From Piper betle (lineage: Eukaryota > Streptophyta > Magnoliopsida > Piperales > Piperaceae), in NCBI GenBank assembly GCA_033002965.1, contig JAURVB010011070.1, positions 1-64,000 on the forward strand: a DNA stretch of 64,000 bases, written 5' to 3'. The stretch's first letter is position 1. The number at the start of each line of letters is the position of its first letter. The notes beneath the pieces are model-generated. The model saw only the letters and a list, made by a program, of their open reading frames with translations, was not told the origin of the DNA and did not search any database. Below are positions 39,601 to 47,830 of the stretch, in pieces. A program made the position numbers and the translations under genes.

Positions 39601-42572
39601 GCCAATGCTTATGTTGCTGGTTAGGTAGGGTGTCCAGCCATTAAAAACACTGCCATTTTTAATCTCATGGATCCTAAAAGAAACAAGAAGCAAGAAGGAA
39701 GAAGAAGTAAGAAGTGAGAGAAGAAGAAGAAGAAGCGTTCATATGTGCACCCAATGCTTTGTTTTGTTGCAGGAGCTGTAATTGCTTATTATTCTTTGCA
39801 TGACATATACTCCCAATGCTTTGTTTTGTTGCAGGAGCTGTAATTTCTTATTATTCTTTGTATGACATATACTAAAGTTGCAACTTTTCCGTGCCATAAT
39901 GTAGAGTCTGTTTCTTATGGTCATTAATAGGTTCGTGGTACAGTGGCACAACCAATTGTGGATGGTTCTGCATCATTTCACCGGGCTTCTGTTTCTTCAC
40001 CTGTGCTTCGGAAGCCTTTCAGTAATATTGGGGGAACTATTCATGTCAAGTCTAACAGACTCTGCATCAGCTCTTTGGAAAGCAGAGTCAGCAGAAAGGG
40101 GAAGCTTTCCCTGAAAGGCAATTTGCCTCTCCAAGCCAGTGACCTCTTTCCAAATGATAAAGTTGATCTCAAATGTGAATACCTTGAATTGCATGCAAAG
40201 AATATATTAAGGTCCTAAAACTAATTTTTGTCCTGTTACTTGGTTACTGAAAGATGTTTCTTTATTTTCTTTTTCACGGTATCTTGTGAACAATGACATC
40301 TAAGCCTATGTTTTTTGATGCAAATTAATCTTTTGGCAATTGCAGCGGCCAAGTGGATAGCCAATTACAGATCACTGGCTCCATTCTGCAGCCTAATGTA
40401 TCAGGAATGATAAAGCTTAGTCATGGAGAAGCATACTTGCCTCAAGATAAAGGCAACGGAGAAGACTCTAATCGAGTAACGTCAAGTTTATCTGTCCTCT
40501 CAACCGGGGGACACAGCAGGTTGGATGGACTAAAAAACGAGTTTCCCTATTTGGGTTCACGTGCTCAATACTCACAATCTTCAGGTGAATATTTCAACTT
40601 CTTTTGGCTTTATGGTCAATATGATTACCAAGAAATACAATCTTCAAGTATTTTCCCCTGTTCTGCAAAGTAGGTAAACGTTCTGACGTGGAAAGAACCG
40701 TGGACCTGGAGACTGTTAAACCCAGAATTGATGTCTGCCTCAGAGACTTAAAGCTGTTTCTGGGCCCTGAGCTCAGAATAGTTTACCCATTGATTCTTAA
40801 TTTCGCCGTTAGTGGCGAGCTTGAGTTAAATGGTATTGCTCATGCAAAATGCATAAAGCCCAAGGGTGTTTTAACATTTGAAAACGGTGATGTGAATTTG
40901 GTCGCAACTCAGGTACATTTTGTCACATCATGTGCTGTTATAATTTTGCAATATTATTTTCTGTTTTCACAAGTGGTATTTCCATAATTTGGTCTTGTGT
41001 ATTACAGATGAGGCTTAAACGTGACCATACAAACAGAGCAAAATTTGAACCTGATTTAGGATTAGATCCAATATTGGATTTAGTTTTGGTTGGATCAGAT
41101 TGGCAATTTCGAATTCAAAGTCGCACTAGTAACTGGCAAGATAATTTGGTGGTGACTTCAACACATTCGGTGGAGCAGGATGCTCTTTCTCCTGTTGAGG
41201 TTAGCTTACAACTTATTTAGATAAGGTGTTTCATTGTCACTATCATTGTTGTCTTCGCCTCTTCTTTATTGTTACCCACTATCCTTGATCATTGACTTCG
41301 TGCCCACTCTTGCCTGGACCCTTTTGATTTACCCAGTTGTAAAGACATTGGCAGCATATCACTATGTTGTGCTTCACTACTGGCATCTTCAATTTAAGTT
41401 TCTTATTACATTGATTATTAGAAGCATTCCTAAGATGTTGGCATTTTATGTTTATTATGAAGTGTTAGTCGTAACAAGAAGGCAAGATTATTTAAACTAC
41501 AGGAATAAAAATCAGATACTGCTGTCCCTATGTAAACAATTTTTTGATTAAGTGTGATATGAATGTCTTTTTAGGATTTGGAAAAGAGTGCTCGTAGTTC
41601 ACATATTTGGTTGAATATTTCCTTTTAAAATTATTGAATATATGTTGATTATAATAATGTAGATATCAGGTCTCAGCTTGCTGCTAAAAATGAAGCGATT
41701 GTTGTGATGTTGATATTACTGGGGATGTATTTTCCTTTATTATCTGTATTTTCAACCATCTTACGTGTATATAAACTTGATGCTTGCAAAGGCTGCTAAA
41801 ATATTTGAGAGTCAACTGGCGGGATCTCTGCTTGAAGTCGATGGTCAACTTGCTTTCAAGAAACTTGCTAGGGCGACTCTAGAAACTCTGATGCCGAGAA
41901 TAGAGGGGAAAGGAGAGTTTGGACAGGCACGGTGGAGATTAGTATATGCTCCTCAAATCCCAAGCTTGAGATCCCTTAATCCGTCAGAAGATCCTCTCAC
42001 GTCACTTGCAAGTTACATATCCTTCAACGCAGAAGTGGAAGTACAGCTGGGTAAACGCCTTCAGGTACAAGTGCCAGATTTTGTTTGTTATCTCCAGCTT
42101 AGTGTACAGAACTTCTGTCAGTGGTCTGCTTAGCGAGTTTTTTATATTGCTTGTTGAACCTTGTTCTAATTCTGCATTGAGCTTATTCTCCGTTGATATT
42201 ATCATTTTGGCAACTCCAAATGTGTTAAAAATTTAGAACAAGGTTGGTTTACTGAGTTTTTGTTTGTGTCTAATCTTGATCTGTCATTGAGCTTAATCCC
42301 CGTCAATTTATCATTCTAACCACTCCATGTCTCAAAATTTCGAACAGGAAAGGTTTTTTTATTTATGAATGTTTCCAATTCTTTTTGCTTTGCTTATATG
42401 TTATGTCTAATCTGTCCAGGCATCCATAGTGAGGCAGATGATGGACTCGGAGATGGCAACACAGTGGACCCTGCTTTATCAACTCACAAGCCGCCTAAGA
42501 GTTCTTGTACAGATACCATCTAATGATTCTAAGCGTATTTTGTTCCAATACTCGACTTCCTCTCAAGATTGA
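9640..42572 (+). CDS. TIC236: TIC236, chloroplast inner-envelope TamB-family translocon protein (23 exons)
   Basis: TIC236 anchors in the chloroplast inner envelope and links TOC75 to the TIC complex during protein import; it is a plant relative of bacterial TamB (DUF490) and essential in Arabidopsis. Exons: 9640-11549, 12882-13080, 13218-13277, 13375-13479, 14713-14853, 15315-15377, 16880-17110, 17794-17877, 18325-18481, 18612-19140, 19283-19450, 19550-19609, 19766-19888, 20148-20423, 20526-20591, 37951-38082, 38618-39435, 39931-40211, 40346-40584, 40674-40912, 41008-41199, 41792-42064, 42420-42572. With two one-base gaps allowed for, the product is about 2,166 residues, the family's usual size. 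It shows a transit-peptide-like N-terminus, a membrane segment near residues 112-130, [23 protein letters not shown] AsmA/TamB sequence, long beta-rich middle and the TamB domain at the C-terminus ([20 protein letters not shown]). Frame breaks at 18439-18441 (stop 18442-18444) and 38995-38999 (stop 39008-39010) each need one added base for exon phases to match. Start could also be Met at 9652. Confidence 0.93.
13902..14265. mobile_element. Small MITE-like element with 15-bp inverted ends (TIC236 intron 4)
   Basis: Left end GGGATGGGTTCGGAT (13903-13917) and right end ATCCGTACCCATCCC (14251-14265) are inverted copies with one mismatch. The interior is AT-rich and non-coding, with repeated TTGGAT/GATTGG words. 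Size is about 364 bp. It interrupts a family of degenerate repeats in the same intron (near 13785, 14264, 14368 and 14463, with words like AGGCAGG...TATCTAACAG). The type is not assigned. Confidence 0.5.
15841..16480. repeat. Imperfect ~380-bp-period tandem duplication in TIC236 intron 6
   Basis: The block 15841-16102 and the block 16221-16480 share, in the same order, TTAAAA(G/C)GTGTAAAAT, GATG(A/G)GGCT-like, AATGATGGTAAA, AATGATACAG-like, TTATTTTTGGTTGTT-like, GAAACATC and TTTATCAAGT words. They are clearly related but diverged by indels, suggesting an old duplication of intron sequence. No coding content is seen. Confidence 0.65.
20592..21334. other. Start of giant TIC236 intron 15, AT-rich
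   Basis: The donor is GTAGAG at 20592. The following 740 bases are very AT-rich, with short simple repeats and no coding content. A block at 21100-21140 (AGTAAATAATAGGGGTAATTG) resembles sequence to the right of the copia element (33303-33345) and near 37784, so an older repeat may have been the landing site. Confidence 0.5.
21335..21547 (-). repeat. Copia 3' LTR (left copy)
   Basis: The right end matches the other LTR closely (GACATCAAAATTAATATTTA then ACA). The match decays toward the left, where CTAAAAAGG at 21336 corresponds to the TGTTAAAAAGG start of the partner. The left boundary is approximate. Confidence 0.75.
21548..21558 (-). other. Copia polypurine tract
   Basis: Minus-strand TTGAGGGGGAG sits directly inside the 3' LTR, the position and sequence expected for the plus-strand priming tract of plant copia elements. 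Confidence 0.8.
21700..22160 (-). pseudogene. Copia RNase H domain remnant
   Basis: Minus-strand pieces read [19 protein letters not shown] (about 21960-22020), the hallmark of copia RNase H, followed by a CDNQ-like block and [13 protein letters not shown] sequence near 21730-21800. Stops and frame changes separate the pieces. Confidence 0.8.
22440..23193 (-). pseudogene. Copia reverse transcriptase remnant
   Basis: Minus-strand sequence holds the RT_2 start ([52 protein letters not shown]), then [12 protein letters not shown] and the catalytic VYVDDM (YVDD codons at 22485-22496). The frame breaks near 22795 and again before the YVDD block, so it is inactive as written although the catalytic aspartates remain. 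Confidence 0.88.
23246..24460 (-). pseudogene. Copia GAG-pre-integrase and integrase remnant
   Basis: The minus strand shows the HHCC-like zinc region ([12 protein letters not shown]...CESCELSK), the integrase core start ([20 protein letters not shown]) and [15 protein letters not shown]-terminal linker follows. Frame changes occur at about 23880 and 23500. Confidence 0.88.
24469..26358 (-). repeat. Gypsy 3' LTR (left copy, 1.9 kb)
   Basis: It begins TGCACAGGGTTGATTC and ends CTGTGACA, aligning along its length with 29526-31549 (shared CTCTCCCCAATAAAA, TCATGCTTGATCCTTAGAA, CAACTAGGG blocks). On the minus strand a purine-rich tract (TGGTGGGGAAGAAC, 26359-26372) precedes it. Confidence 0.85.
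26704..29394 (-). pseudogene. Gypsy gag-pol remnants
   Basis: Minus-strand pieces in order: gag (29394-28680; for example [14 protein letters not shown] and [11 protein letters not shown]), a zinc-knuckle-like CFLCNEPH near 28460, RT thumb ([13 protein letters not shown]), RNase H ([20 protein letters not shown]), VDALSRK at 27896, integrase zinc domain (27675-27560, H...C..C with [13 protein letters not shown]), integrase core (27458-27192, [12 protein letters not shown]) and the C-terminal tail (26919-26704, [11 protein letters not shown]). Many stops and shifts are present. No chromodomain was recognised. Confidence 0.85.
29508..29525 (-). other. Gypsy primer-binding site
   Basis: Directly inside the 5' LTR, the minus strand reads ATAGGTATCTAAGCCCAG, a degenerate form of the Met-tRNA primer sequence. 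Its position supports the LTR boundary at 29526. Confidence 0.5.
29526..31549 (-). repeat. Gypsy 5' LTR (right copy, 2.0 kb)
   Basis: It starts TGTCACATGG and ends CGTAACA on the + strand. It is about 130 bases longer than its partner, mostly because of the exact 110-bp tandem duplication at 29934-30153. Confidence 0.85.
29934..30153. repeat. Exact 110-bp tandem duplication inside the gypsy 5' LTR
   Basis: Copies 29934-30043 and 30044-30153 look identical by eye, each starting CTTAATTCCACTC and ending AATAAAAGAAG. The partner LTR has one copy, so the duplication arose after insertion (or is an assembly artefact). Confidence 0.9.
31550..31970 (-). pseudogene. Copia protease and zinc-knuckle remnant
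   Basis: Minus strand: a degraded CxxC knuckle (YCDFCQKPR) near 31960-31990, then [12 protein letters not shown] (about 31700-31740), the retroviral-type aspartic protease motif D-S-G-A. It ends at LKIDDVLWV where the gypsy element is inserted. Confidence 0.88.
32118..32743 (-). pseudogene. Copia gag remnant
   Basis: The minus-strand ATG at 32743 opens a short N-terminus that stops early; then [14 protein letters not shown] and [11 protein letters not shown], the gag_pre/UBN2 signature of plant copia elements, then [11 protein letters not shown] and [17 protein letters not shown] sequence. At least two frame breaks are present. Confidence 0.85.
33078..33087 (-). other. Copia primer-binding site
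   Basis: Next to the 5' LTR the minus strand reads TGGTATCAGAGTAATC, matching the 3' end of initiator tRNA-Met (TGGTATCAGAGC) over its first eleven bases. It may overlap the LTR end by one or two bases. Confidence 0.85.
33088..33302 (-). repeat. Copia 5' LTR (right copy, 215 bp)
   Basis: On the + strand it begins TGTTAAAAAGGTGACC and ends AATATTTAACA (TG...CA). It has an intact primer site on its inner side and aligns with the left copy, most closely over the last 130 bases. Confidence 0.85.
33303..35110 (-). pseudogene. Second copia remnant, 3' half (integrase C-terminus, RT)
   Basis: Minus-strand fragments run in copia order: [14 protein letters not shown] and [18 protein letters not shown] (integrase end, about 34880-35010), AFLNGDID (about 34230), then [19 protein letters not shown] (about 33960-34020). 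The usual YVDD reads YVVG (near 34001-34010). A tail (GLSQKAYINKV-like) follows near 33850. Stops are frequent; this copy is older than the element to its left. Its LTRs were not found. Confidence 0.75.
35111..36625. other. GC-rich patch, probable mitochondrial DNA insertion
   Basis: This 1.5-kb block has about half GC, unlike its AT-rich surroundings, and a purine/pyrimidine-strand style typical of plant mitochondrial intergenic DNA (for example GAGCCCCGGCCCGACC, GGGCCGGCCGCAAC). It separates two parts of one copia integrase ([16 protein letters not shown] on its right side; [13 protein letters not shown] sequence on its left) that are normally adjacent. The open frames within it match nothing I recognise. 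Mitochondrial origin is inference from composition and insertion style; I could not identify a mitochondrial gene. Confidence 0.45.
36626..37260 (-). pseudogene. Second copia remnant, 5' half (integrase N-terminus)
   Basis: Minus strand: a zinc-region tail and [10 protein letters not shown], then [15 protein letters not shown] and [10 protein letters not shown] (about 36720-36920), followed by [12 protein letters not shown] near 36680. This is the copia integrase core, in step with the piece left of the GC-rich patch. Sequence right of about 37060 has no recognised domain. Confidence 0.75.
37261..37950. other. Right end of TIC236 intron 15
   Basis: AT-rich DNA with no recognised gene or element. 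A (TAGA)n-type microsatellite lies at about 37853-37881. The acceptor is TGCTTGTAG at 37942-37950. Confidence 0.5.
39751..39874. repeat. 62-bp tandem duplication in TIC236 intron 17
   Basis: Two near-identical copies, 39751-39812 and 39813-39874, each contain GTTTTGTTGCAGGAGCTG, a good decoy 3' splice site. The real acceptor (ATTAATAG, 39930) lies 56 bases beyond. Confidence 0.88.
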
Positions 42573-42867
42573 GTTTACTTGGCATCACTGTTTATCTTCT
42601 TCAAGCCTTGGAAACCGCCAGAGCTAGTGCCAGACCCATTTTCAGTATAGATTGGCAACCGTGTATACCATAGAAAAAAATGTATATACATTCCTTTGTT
42701 TTTTTTGTAGAAATTTGAAGGTGTGCATTGTGTACATATTCAATTATCAATGAAATGAATAGGTGTGGCAAACACATACATTGTCAATTTCTGTTTTGTT
42801 TTCCCCCTTGTTTTGGACACCATGATGGATAGTCTGAGGGGAGAAAATTTAGTCGTTGCCTTAACCT
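42573..42867. other. TIC236 3' UTR and spacer
   Basis: Sequence following the TIC236 stop codon. The T-rich part near 42680-42780, with AATGAAATGAATAG near 42750, probably contains the poly(A) site. Confidence 0.4.
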
Positions 42868-43632
42868 CAGGCATAGTTGCAAAAATTAGAATTAGACGTT
42901 GAATTTGATTGGAAAGGAGTCATCGAATTAGATTGATTTATCAAAAATCAGATAAGAATTAGTTTATTTGAATTGGTCATAATTGGTGGATTATTAATTA
43001 TAGAATATGTTATTTTAATGTTATGTGTATTATTATTTTATAATGTTTTTTTATATTTTAAAATTAAATTATTTAGAATTAATTATTATATTTTAATCAA
43101 GTCAGACAGTTAACTTTTAATTACAAGAATATCACCGACTTAGTTCTTTCCCCTTGATGCTTCTCTTTCGTTTAAACCATTTGCCCCGCCTAGTCTGCCT
43201 CCTCTTTGCCCTGCTTGTCCCCTGCACGCCCACCTATCCCCTCTCCTGTCGCCCCTCATGTTGTCGTCTACCCTTGTTGCCCTCCCACCCTGCCCTCCCT
43301 GCCTCCCCCTACCCCTTATGTTGTTGTCCTCTTTTTTCCCCTTTCCCTCTCCCTCATTCACCCTCAGTCGAGCCTAGCCACCTTCTTTAATTGCAACCGC
43401 CCACTGCAGTGCCCCACCTCCCCGACAGCCCTGTCCCTTGCCAACCCCCTTTCCCCCATCTCGTCCCTGCCTTGTTTTGAATTAGCCCATTCTTGCAATC
43501 GTCAACTCATGGCTCGAATCGGTCGATTCTTAGCCAATTTTTTGTCAAAATGATTTAGCCTCATTTTGACTCGATTTTACACATAGTTGAGTAAAATCAG
43601 ACGATTCCACTAATTTTTGCAACTATCACCTG
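42868..43632. mobile_element. hAT-like non-autonomous element
   Basis: The ends are inverted: CAGGCATAGTTGCAAAAATT at 42868 and, reverse-complemented, CAGGTGATAGTTGCAAAAAT at 43632, continuing TAG on both sides. CAGG-type ends suggest hAT. The interior is AT-rich on the left and an unusual C-rich/CT-rich block on the right (43170-43500) whose open frames are low-complexity Pro/Ser/Leu and not a credible gene. No 8-bp target duplication was seen. Confidence 0.5.
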
Positions 43633-44039
43633 GGGCTTTGTTTAGTTTCGTTTGGGCTTTTGTTATATTGTTATAATACTAATGACATTTTCTAATGAAA
43701 ATTTTGATAAATATTAAAGATTTGGAAAGTGGTTATGGAAGCTACAATGAATTATATCATTTCTATAGAAATAACTAGTTCAAATTTCTAAAATTTATTA
43801 AAAACGTCTTTGGGAAATATCATTTGCAGATATAATAATACAAATTAATATAGTTTAGTGTTCATAAGATGAAAATTATGTGTAATAATGGGCTGTAATT
43901 ATGGCTACATAAGGAGTATTGACTGGCCCGACCCAAAGAATATCGGATTGGGTCACACCGGGTCGAGTTGGGTCGAGCATTCGTCATTTTTATCTCTTCG
44001 CTTCTTTCCTCCCATTGCTGGAGATACCAGAGGTCGTTC
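43633..44039 (+). promoter_or_regulatory. PPD5 upstream region and leader
   Basis: AT-rich to about 43860, then GC-richer leader-like DNA before the ATG at 44040. No TATA box was chosen with confidence. Confidence 0.4.
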
Positions 44040-47000
44040 ATGGCGGCAACTTGCCTTCTCTCTTCACCCTCTCCTTCCTTCCCCACCTCCACTTTCCCTC
44101 ATCCCTCTCCCCGCTTCCATTGGCAAGTTGAAAGTTCCCAACTTTATGTTTTTTTCTTCAGAATTGGTTGGAGTTGTGCTCATTTCCAGTATTAAGTTTG
44201 CTAGCCATTTTGCTTGTGCTGCAGGAATGGCTGCCCAAGCTCTTCTATCCGGCTGAGTAGGGTTCCGGTGTCGAAAAGTGTCGTTCTTTGTGCGTGTAAA
44301 GGTCTGTCGGTGCCGTTCAGAAGGAGGGAGCTTGTGCTGCTCAGTCTTTCGTTTCCGGCTTCTCTTTTGCATCCGCCTGGTATGATATTCAGGAAAAGCA
44401 CCTATTTGGGTTAAATTAATTATGGAATGTATGTTAGTTTGGTTTTGTTTTGTTATTATGAATCAGTTTTTCTTGTAGGGTTGTTGCACAACTCCAACCT
44501 GTAAATCTAGTTCTCTAGCTCAGATGGTTATTTTTATAAAAAAAGAAAGAGATTTTTTTCATTCCTTTCTTTAATCATTATTATTTTTTAAGAGTTTGGA
44601 ATGCTGAAAATGTAGCAACATATGTGCAATATGGAGCGGGAGCTCAGGGATCTTGCTTAATCATGTTGTATGTATAGTCTAATTGTATGTTTAGACTCCT
44701 ACGTTATTTTTTTCAGATTTCACTGTGTTATGACTTGGTGAGGGAGATTGTTAACAGTGAATCTCGCGTGGTCATCAGTTATTTATTTATTTCCCCCTTT
44801 TTTCTTCTCTTTTTCCATTGAAATATCGTCAAGGGCCATTATAGTTTCACTAGGTGAGAAATATGAAAGTGTAGTTAGTTTATGACTTAATGCTGTAATG
44901 TTTGCAGCTTCAATTGCCGAGGTTGACCAGAGTGATGGCATTCAAATGGTTCCATTAGTAGACGAAATTAATGCTTATTCATTTCTGTATCCTGTCGAAC
45001 TTCCTTCAAAAAAGTTTGCCTTTAAGTGGTAGGTAACTTTTTCCAGAGGGTAATTGATGTGTTTGATAAGAGTGGATATGTTTTTGTTTTGATTGTCACA
45101 AGTGTGTTCTGTCTGTTTTTACCTTTTCTAAGGCATGGCATCAACTTGGAAGTGTGTTATTTCAAATCATATTGTTGGTTCCTTATTCCTAGGGAGTAAG
45201 CATTTTATCTTCTTCAGCTTGCAAAAAGTTGCACAATGATCTTGCTAATGAAAAGTGATCAGTTTCAAATAAAATTATTTCAAAAATTTCAATTACCTGG
45301 GTTTCTTCTTGCCAAGTAGCATGGACATTAGCTTTTAATCTTATTTGTGCTATGTTCCATGCTAACTTCTCTACTCATTCTATTTTAAATAGTACCCTGC
45401 AAATTATTTAGACTCATTTGTTGAAACTATGAATTAGTTTATTAATCTTGAAGGGTTGAATCCAGAAAACCTGAACGTTATTCTTCTGCAGCACCATTGT
45501 CTCGTAAGTTTGCTCTTCATCTTCTTTTCTGAGATAGTATAACTTTAAATTTGAGTTCGCTAACATTCTCCATCCAATTTTGCTAATAAGCGCTTCATTG
45601 TTGAACAAAATTTACATTTTTTTACAGCTGATGCTAGACAGCGTATTGTATCTGAGCGTGTGGACATGATCAATAATGTTGTCATTTCTGTTTCGGTGAA
45701 TTTTGTTAACCTGGACTCGTTATATTTCTTCCTCCCCTTCTATTCTACTTTCCTTTATGTTGATGAGAAAGTAATTAACTTTTGGGAAATGATTCGACAT
45801 TTCTCTTTTGTTCACAGATTGGCCCACCTAATTCACGTCTATTACCGTCTAAAGACAAAAGTACATGGAATGCCAAAGATGTTGCAGAGTCAGTTTTGAC
45901 TGACAAGTCTGCATTGGTAAAAACCTATTAACTCTCATTACCTACCATCTTTGGAGAAAATGATTTGCGGCTTCCTAAAGCTTTGTGTGGTCATGTGGTA
46001 CCATTTACCAAGCATCAGTTATTTACCAATGGCCCATGAAACATTGCCCTATGCTCAAAAATAGAAGTAGAATAAGTCATGCAAACGATAATACCACATC
46101 ATGCACCAAAAACGTTATGAAATAGAAAATATTGCATGGGAATGTGCCTATGGAATCGTAAATTTATTATGGTGTGATTCTGTTTATGTAGCGCTTAAGA
46201 TGCTCTTGGTTACTTCACAGAGGGTGACAACTAGTCAGAAACTTGCTGAGAGCTCTGTACTTGATACACATTCTAGCTCTGTAAGTCAATGCGCTAGTTC
46301 TTTTCTAAGAAATGCAATAGTATTCTCTTGGTGTAAGTCCTATTTCTAAAACATGCAGATTGATGGAGAGCCTTATTGGTATTATGAATACCTAGTTCGA
46401 AAATCACCAACTAAATCTGTGAGTGTTCATCCCAGTCCTCAACATTAATAATAGTCCTTCTCCATATTTTAAAAAGGGTTTCCACCATCTTGCTCTAGAC
46501 ATCTCTTTCTTCATGACTCATCTAAATTCTTTTATTTGTTTTTGCAGGCTCAAGAACCAAACATCTTTCGGCAGTATGTGGCCTCAACAGCTGAGAGAGA
46601 TGGTATGCCTCATATTCGATATTTTATTGCTGTTTTTGTATAATTTGTGCTGATGCATGCTTCTGTTGAAGTTGAAAAGGTTATGTAGTATTTTGTATGA
46701 GTCTGCGATGTTGATAATTGAGTATGACTGCAGGCTACTTGTATTCTCTAAGTGCATCTACTCTGAGCAAACAGTGGAATTTTGTAAGTGTTCCTTCTGC
46801 ATATTCTGCATATTTTTTATTTTCTTTTATATATATAGAAGCATGTTATATTTCATTCCAAGGCAGCATCACCATAAGGGTGCTTGCCTTTAGTGATTAC
46901 AACATGTCAGTATAAGTTCATAATGGTTCTTGAGATTTGAGTCCAAAAGTTTGTTTTCCTATCAATTACTCATAAAATATGCTTTGGCTGATATGCTAGT

Positions 47001-47120
47001 GGAACAAACCTGTAAATGCAGATGGGACCACTTCTGCAGAGAACTGTCGCTTCTTTCCGTCTACTTGCTCCCACAGACAGTTATGTACCTCCATACAAAG
47101 ATCCATGGAGATTTTGGTAG
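44040..47120 (+). CDS. PPD5: PsbP-domain protein 5, chloroplastic (11 exons)
   Basis: A PsbP-family protein expected in the thylakoid lumen, distinct from the oxygen-evolving PsbP. Exons: 44040-44122, 44225-44379, 44908-45028, 45454-45503, 45628-45695, 45818-45916, 46221-46280, 46359-46418, 46548-46602, 46734-46783, 47022-47120; 299 residues, close to the Arabidopsis protein. The N-terminus (MAATCLLSSPSPSFPTSTF) is a Ser/Pro-rich transit peptide; the PsbP domain begins near residue 85 (SFLYPVELPSKKFAFKWVES), with RYSSAAPLSPDARQRIVSER, DGEPYWYYEYLVRKSPTK and the C-terminus YKDPWRFW. Intron 1 (44123-44224, 102 bases) starts GCAAGT, not GT: only that donor joins the two exons in frame, because the nearby GTTGAA donor leads to a stop. 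Other introns are GT-AG. No frame breaks were found. The exact PPD number is from memory of the family. Confidence 0.85.
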
Positions 47121-47830
47121 CTGAATAGTTGCAATATTGTTTCATCGTAACAGCCTTTTTTGGAATATTTTCTTCATAATTGCTATTTATCAAGTCGTAT
47201 TAGCTCAATCAGAAACTAGGGTACGATCGCCCCTATGAATTTCCTCTCAAAGATTGGCAAACATATACATTCTTGTTCGAGTATTCCAGTCTTTGCATGC
47301 AGAGCCCGGTGAACGGTATGGTCTGATTTTGTACAAAGTTGATCGGTGGACACGAAGGTCAGGGATGAGGGATGCACCCTTTCCATATGATGTTTTCTGT
47401 TAAATCCATCTCTGCATTGCTGGTTATCATCTCCTCAATCTTGTTGATTTATCTGGTGCCCTGCGAAAACCAAATTTAACTAGGCTTTGCTGATTTACTC
47501 TTCGTCTTTTTGTTTTTCTGGTGTCAAATTGTGCTAACTATGCAGCTAGGTATGTTTGCATTGAGCAAGTTTCATGCAAAACGTGTGAAAATCTATTAGA
47601 CAATTAACAAGGATAAAGTAGATGTTTTGTTTTGAATACAGGTAGAGTTTCTTTTGAGTCACTCAACAACCAAATATTTATATAAACCAGTCATGTTCTT
47701 TTTTATTTCTCAACTAGAATATCTACCCTCTTGGGGGCCTCTTTGCGTGCCATCATTATAAGACCCTTCAAAACTTGGCTACATAAAGCCAATCCTTACT
47801 GCAACCTTTTTCTGATACAAGACCTCTTCC
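47121..47830. other. PPD5 3' UTR and spacer
   Basis: Non-coding, moderately T-rich. The PPD5 poly(A) site is probably within the first 300 bases. No other feature was recognised. Confidence 0.4.

Noticed and set aside
43154..43553. Long Pro/Ser/Leu-rich open frames as a gene
   Set aside because: They are overlapping frames of one C-rich stretch, open on both strands, with no domain and no splice support. They lie inside an element with inverted ends.
44227..44256. ATG at 44227 as the PPD5 start with a frameshift
   Set aside because: This start hits a stop after nine codons. The upstream transit peptide at 44040 with a GC-AG intron gives one continuous frame and needs no sequence error.
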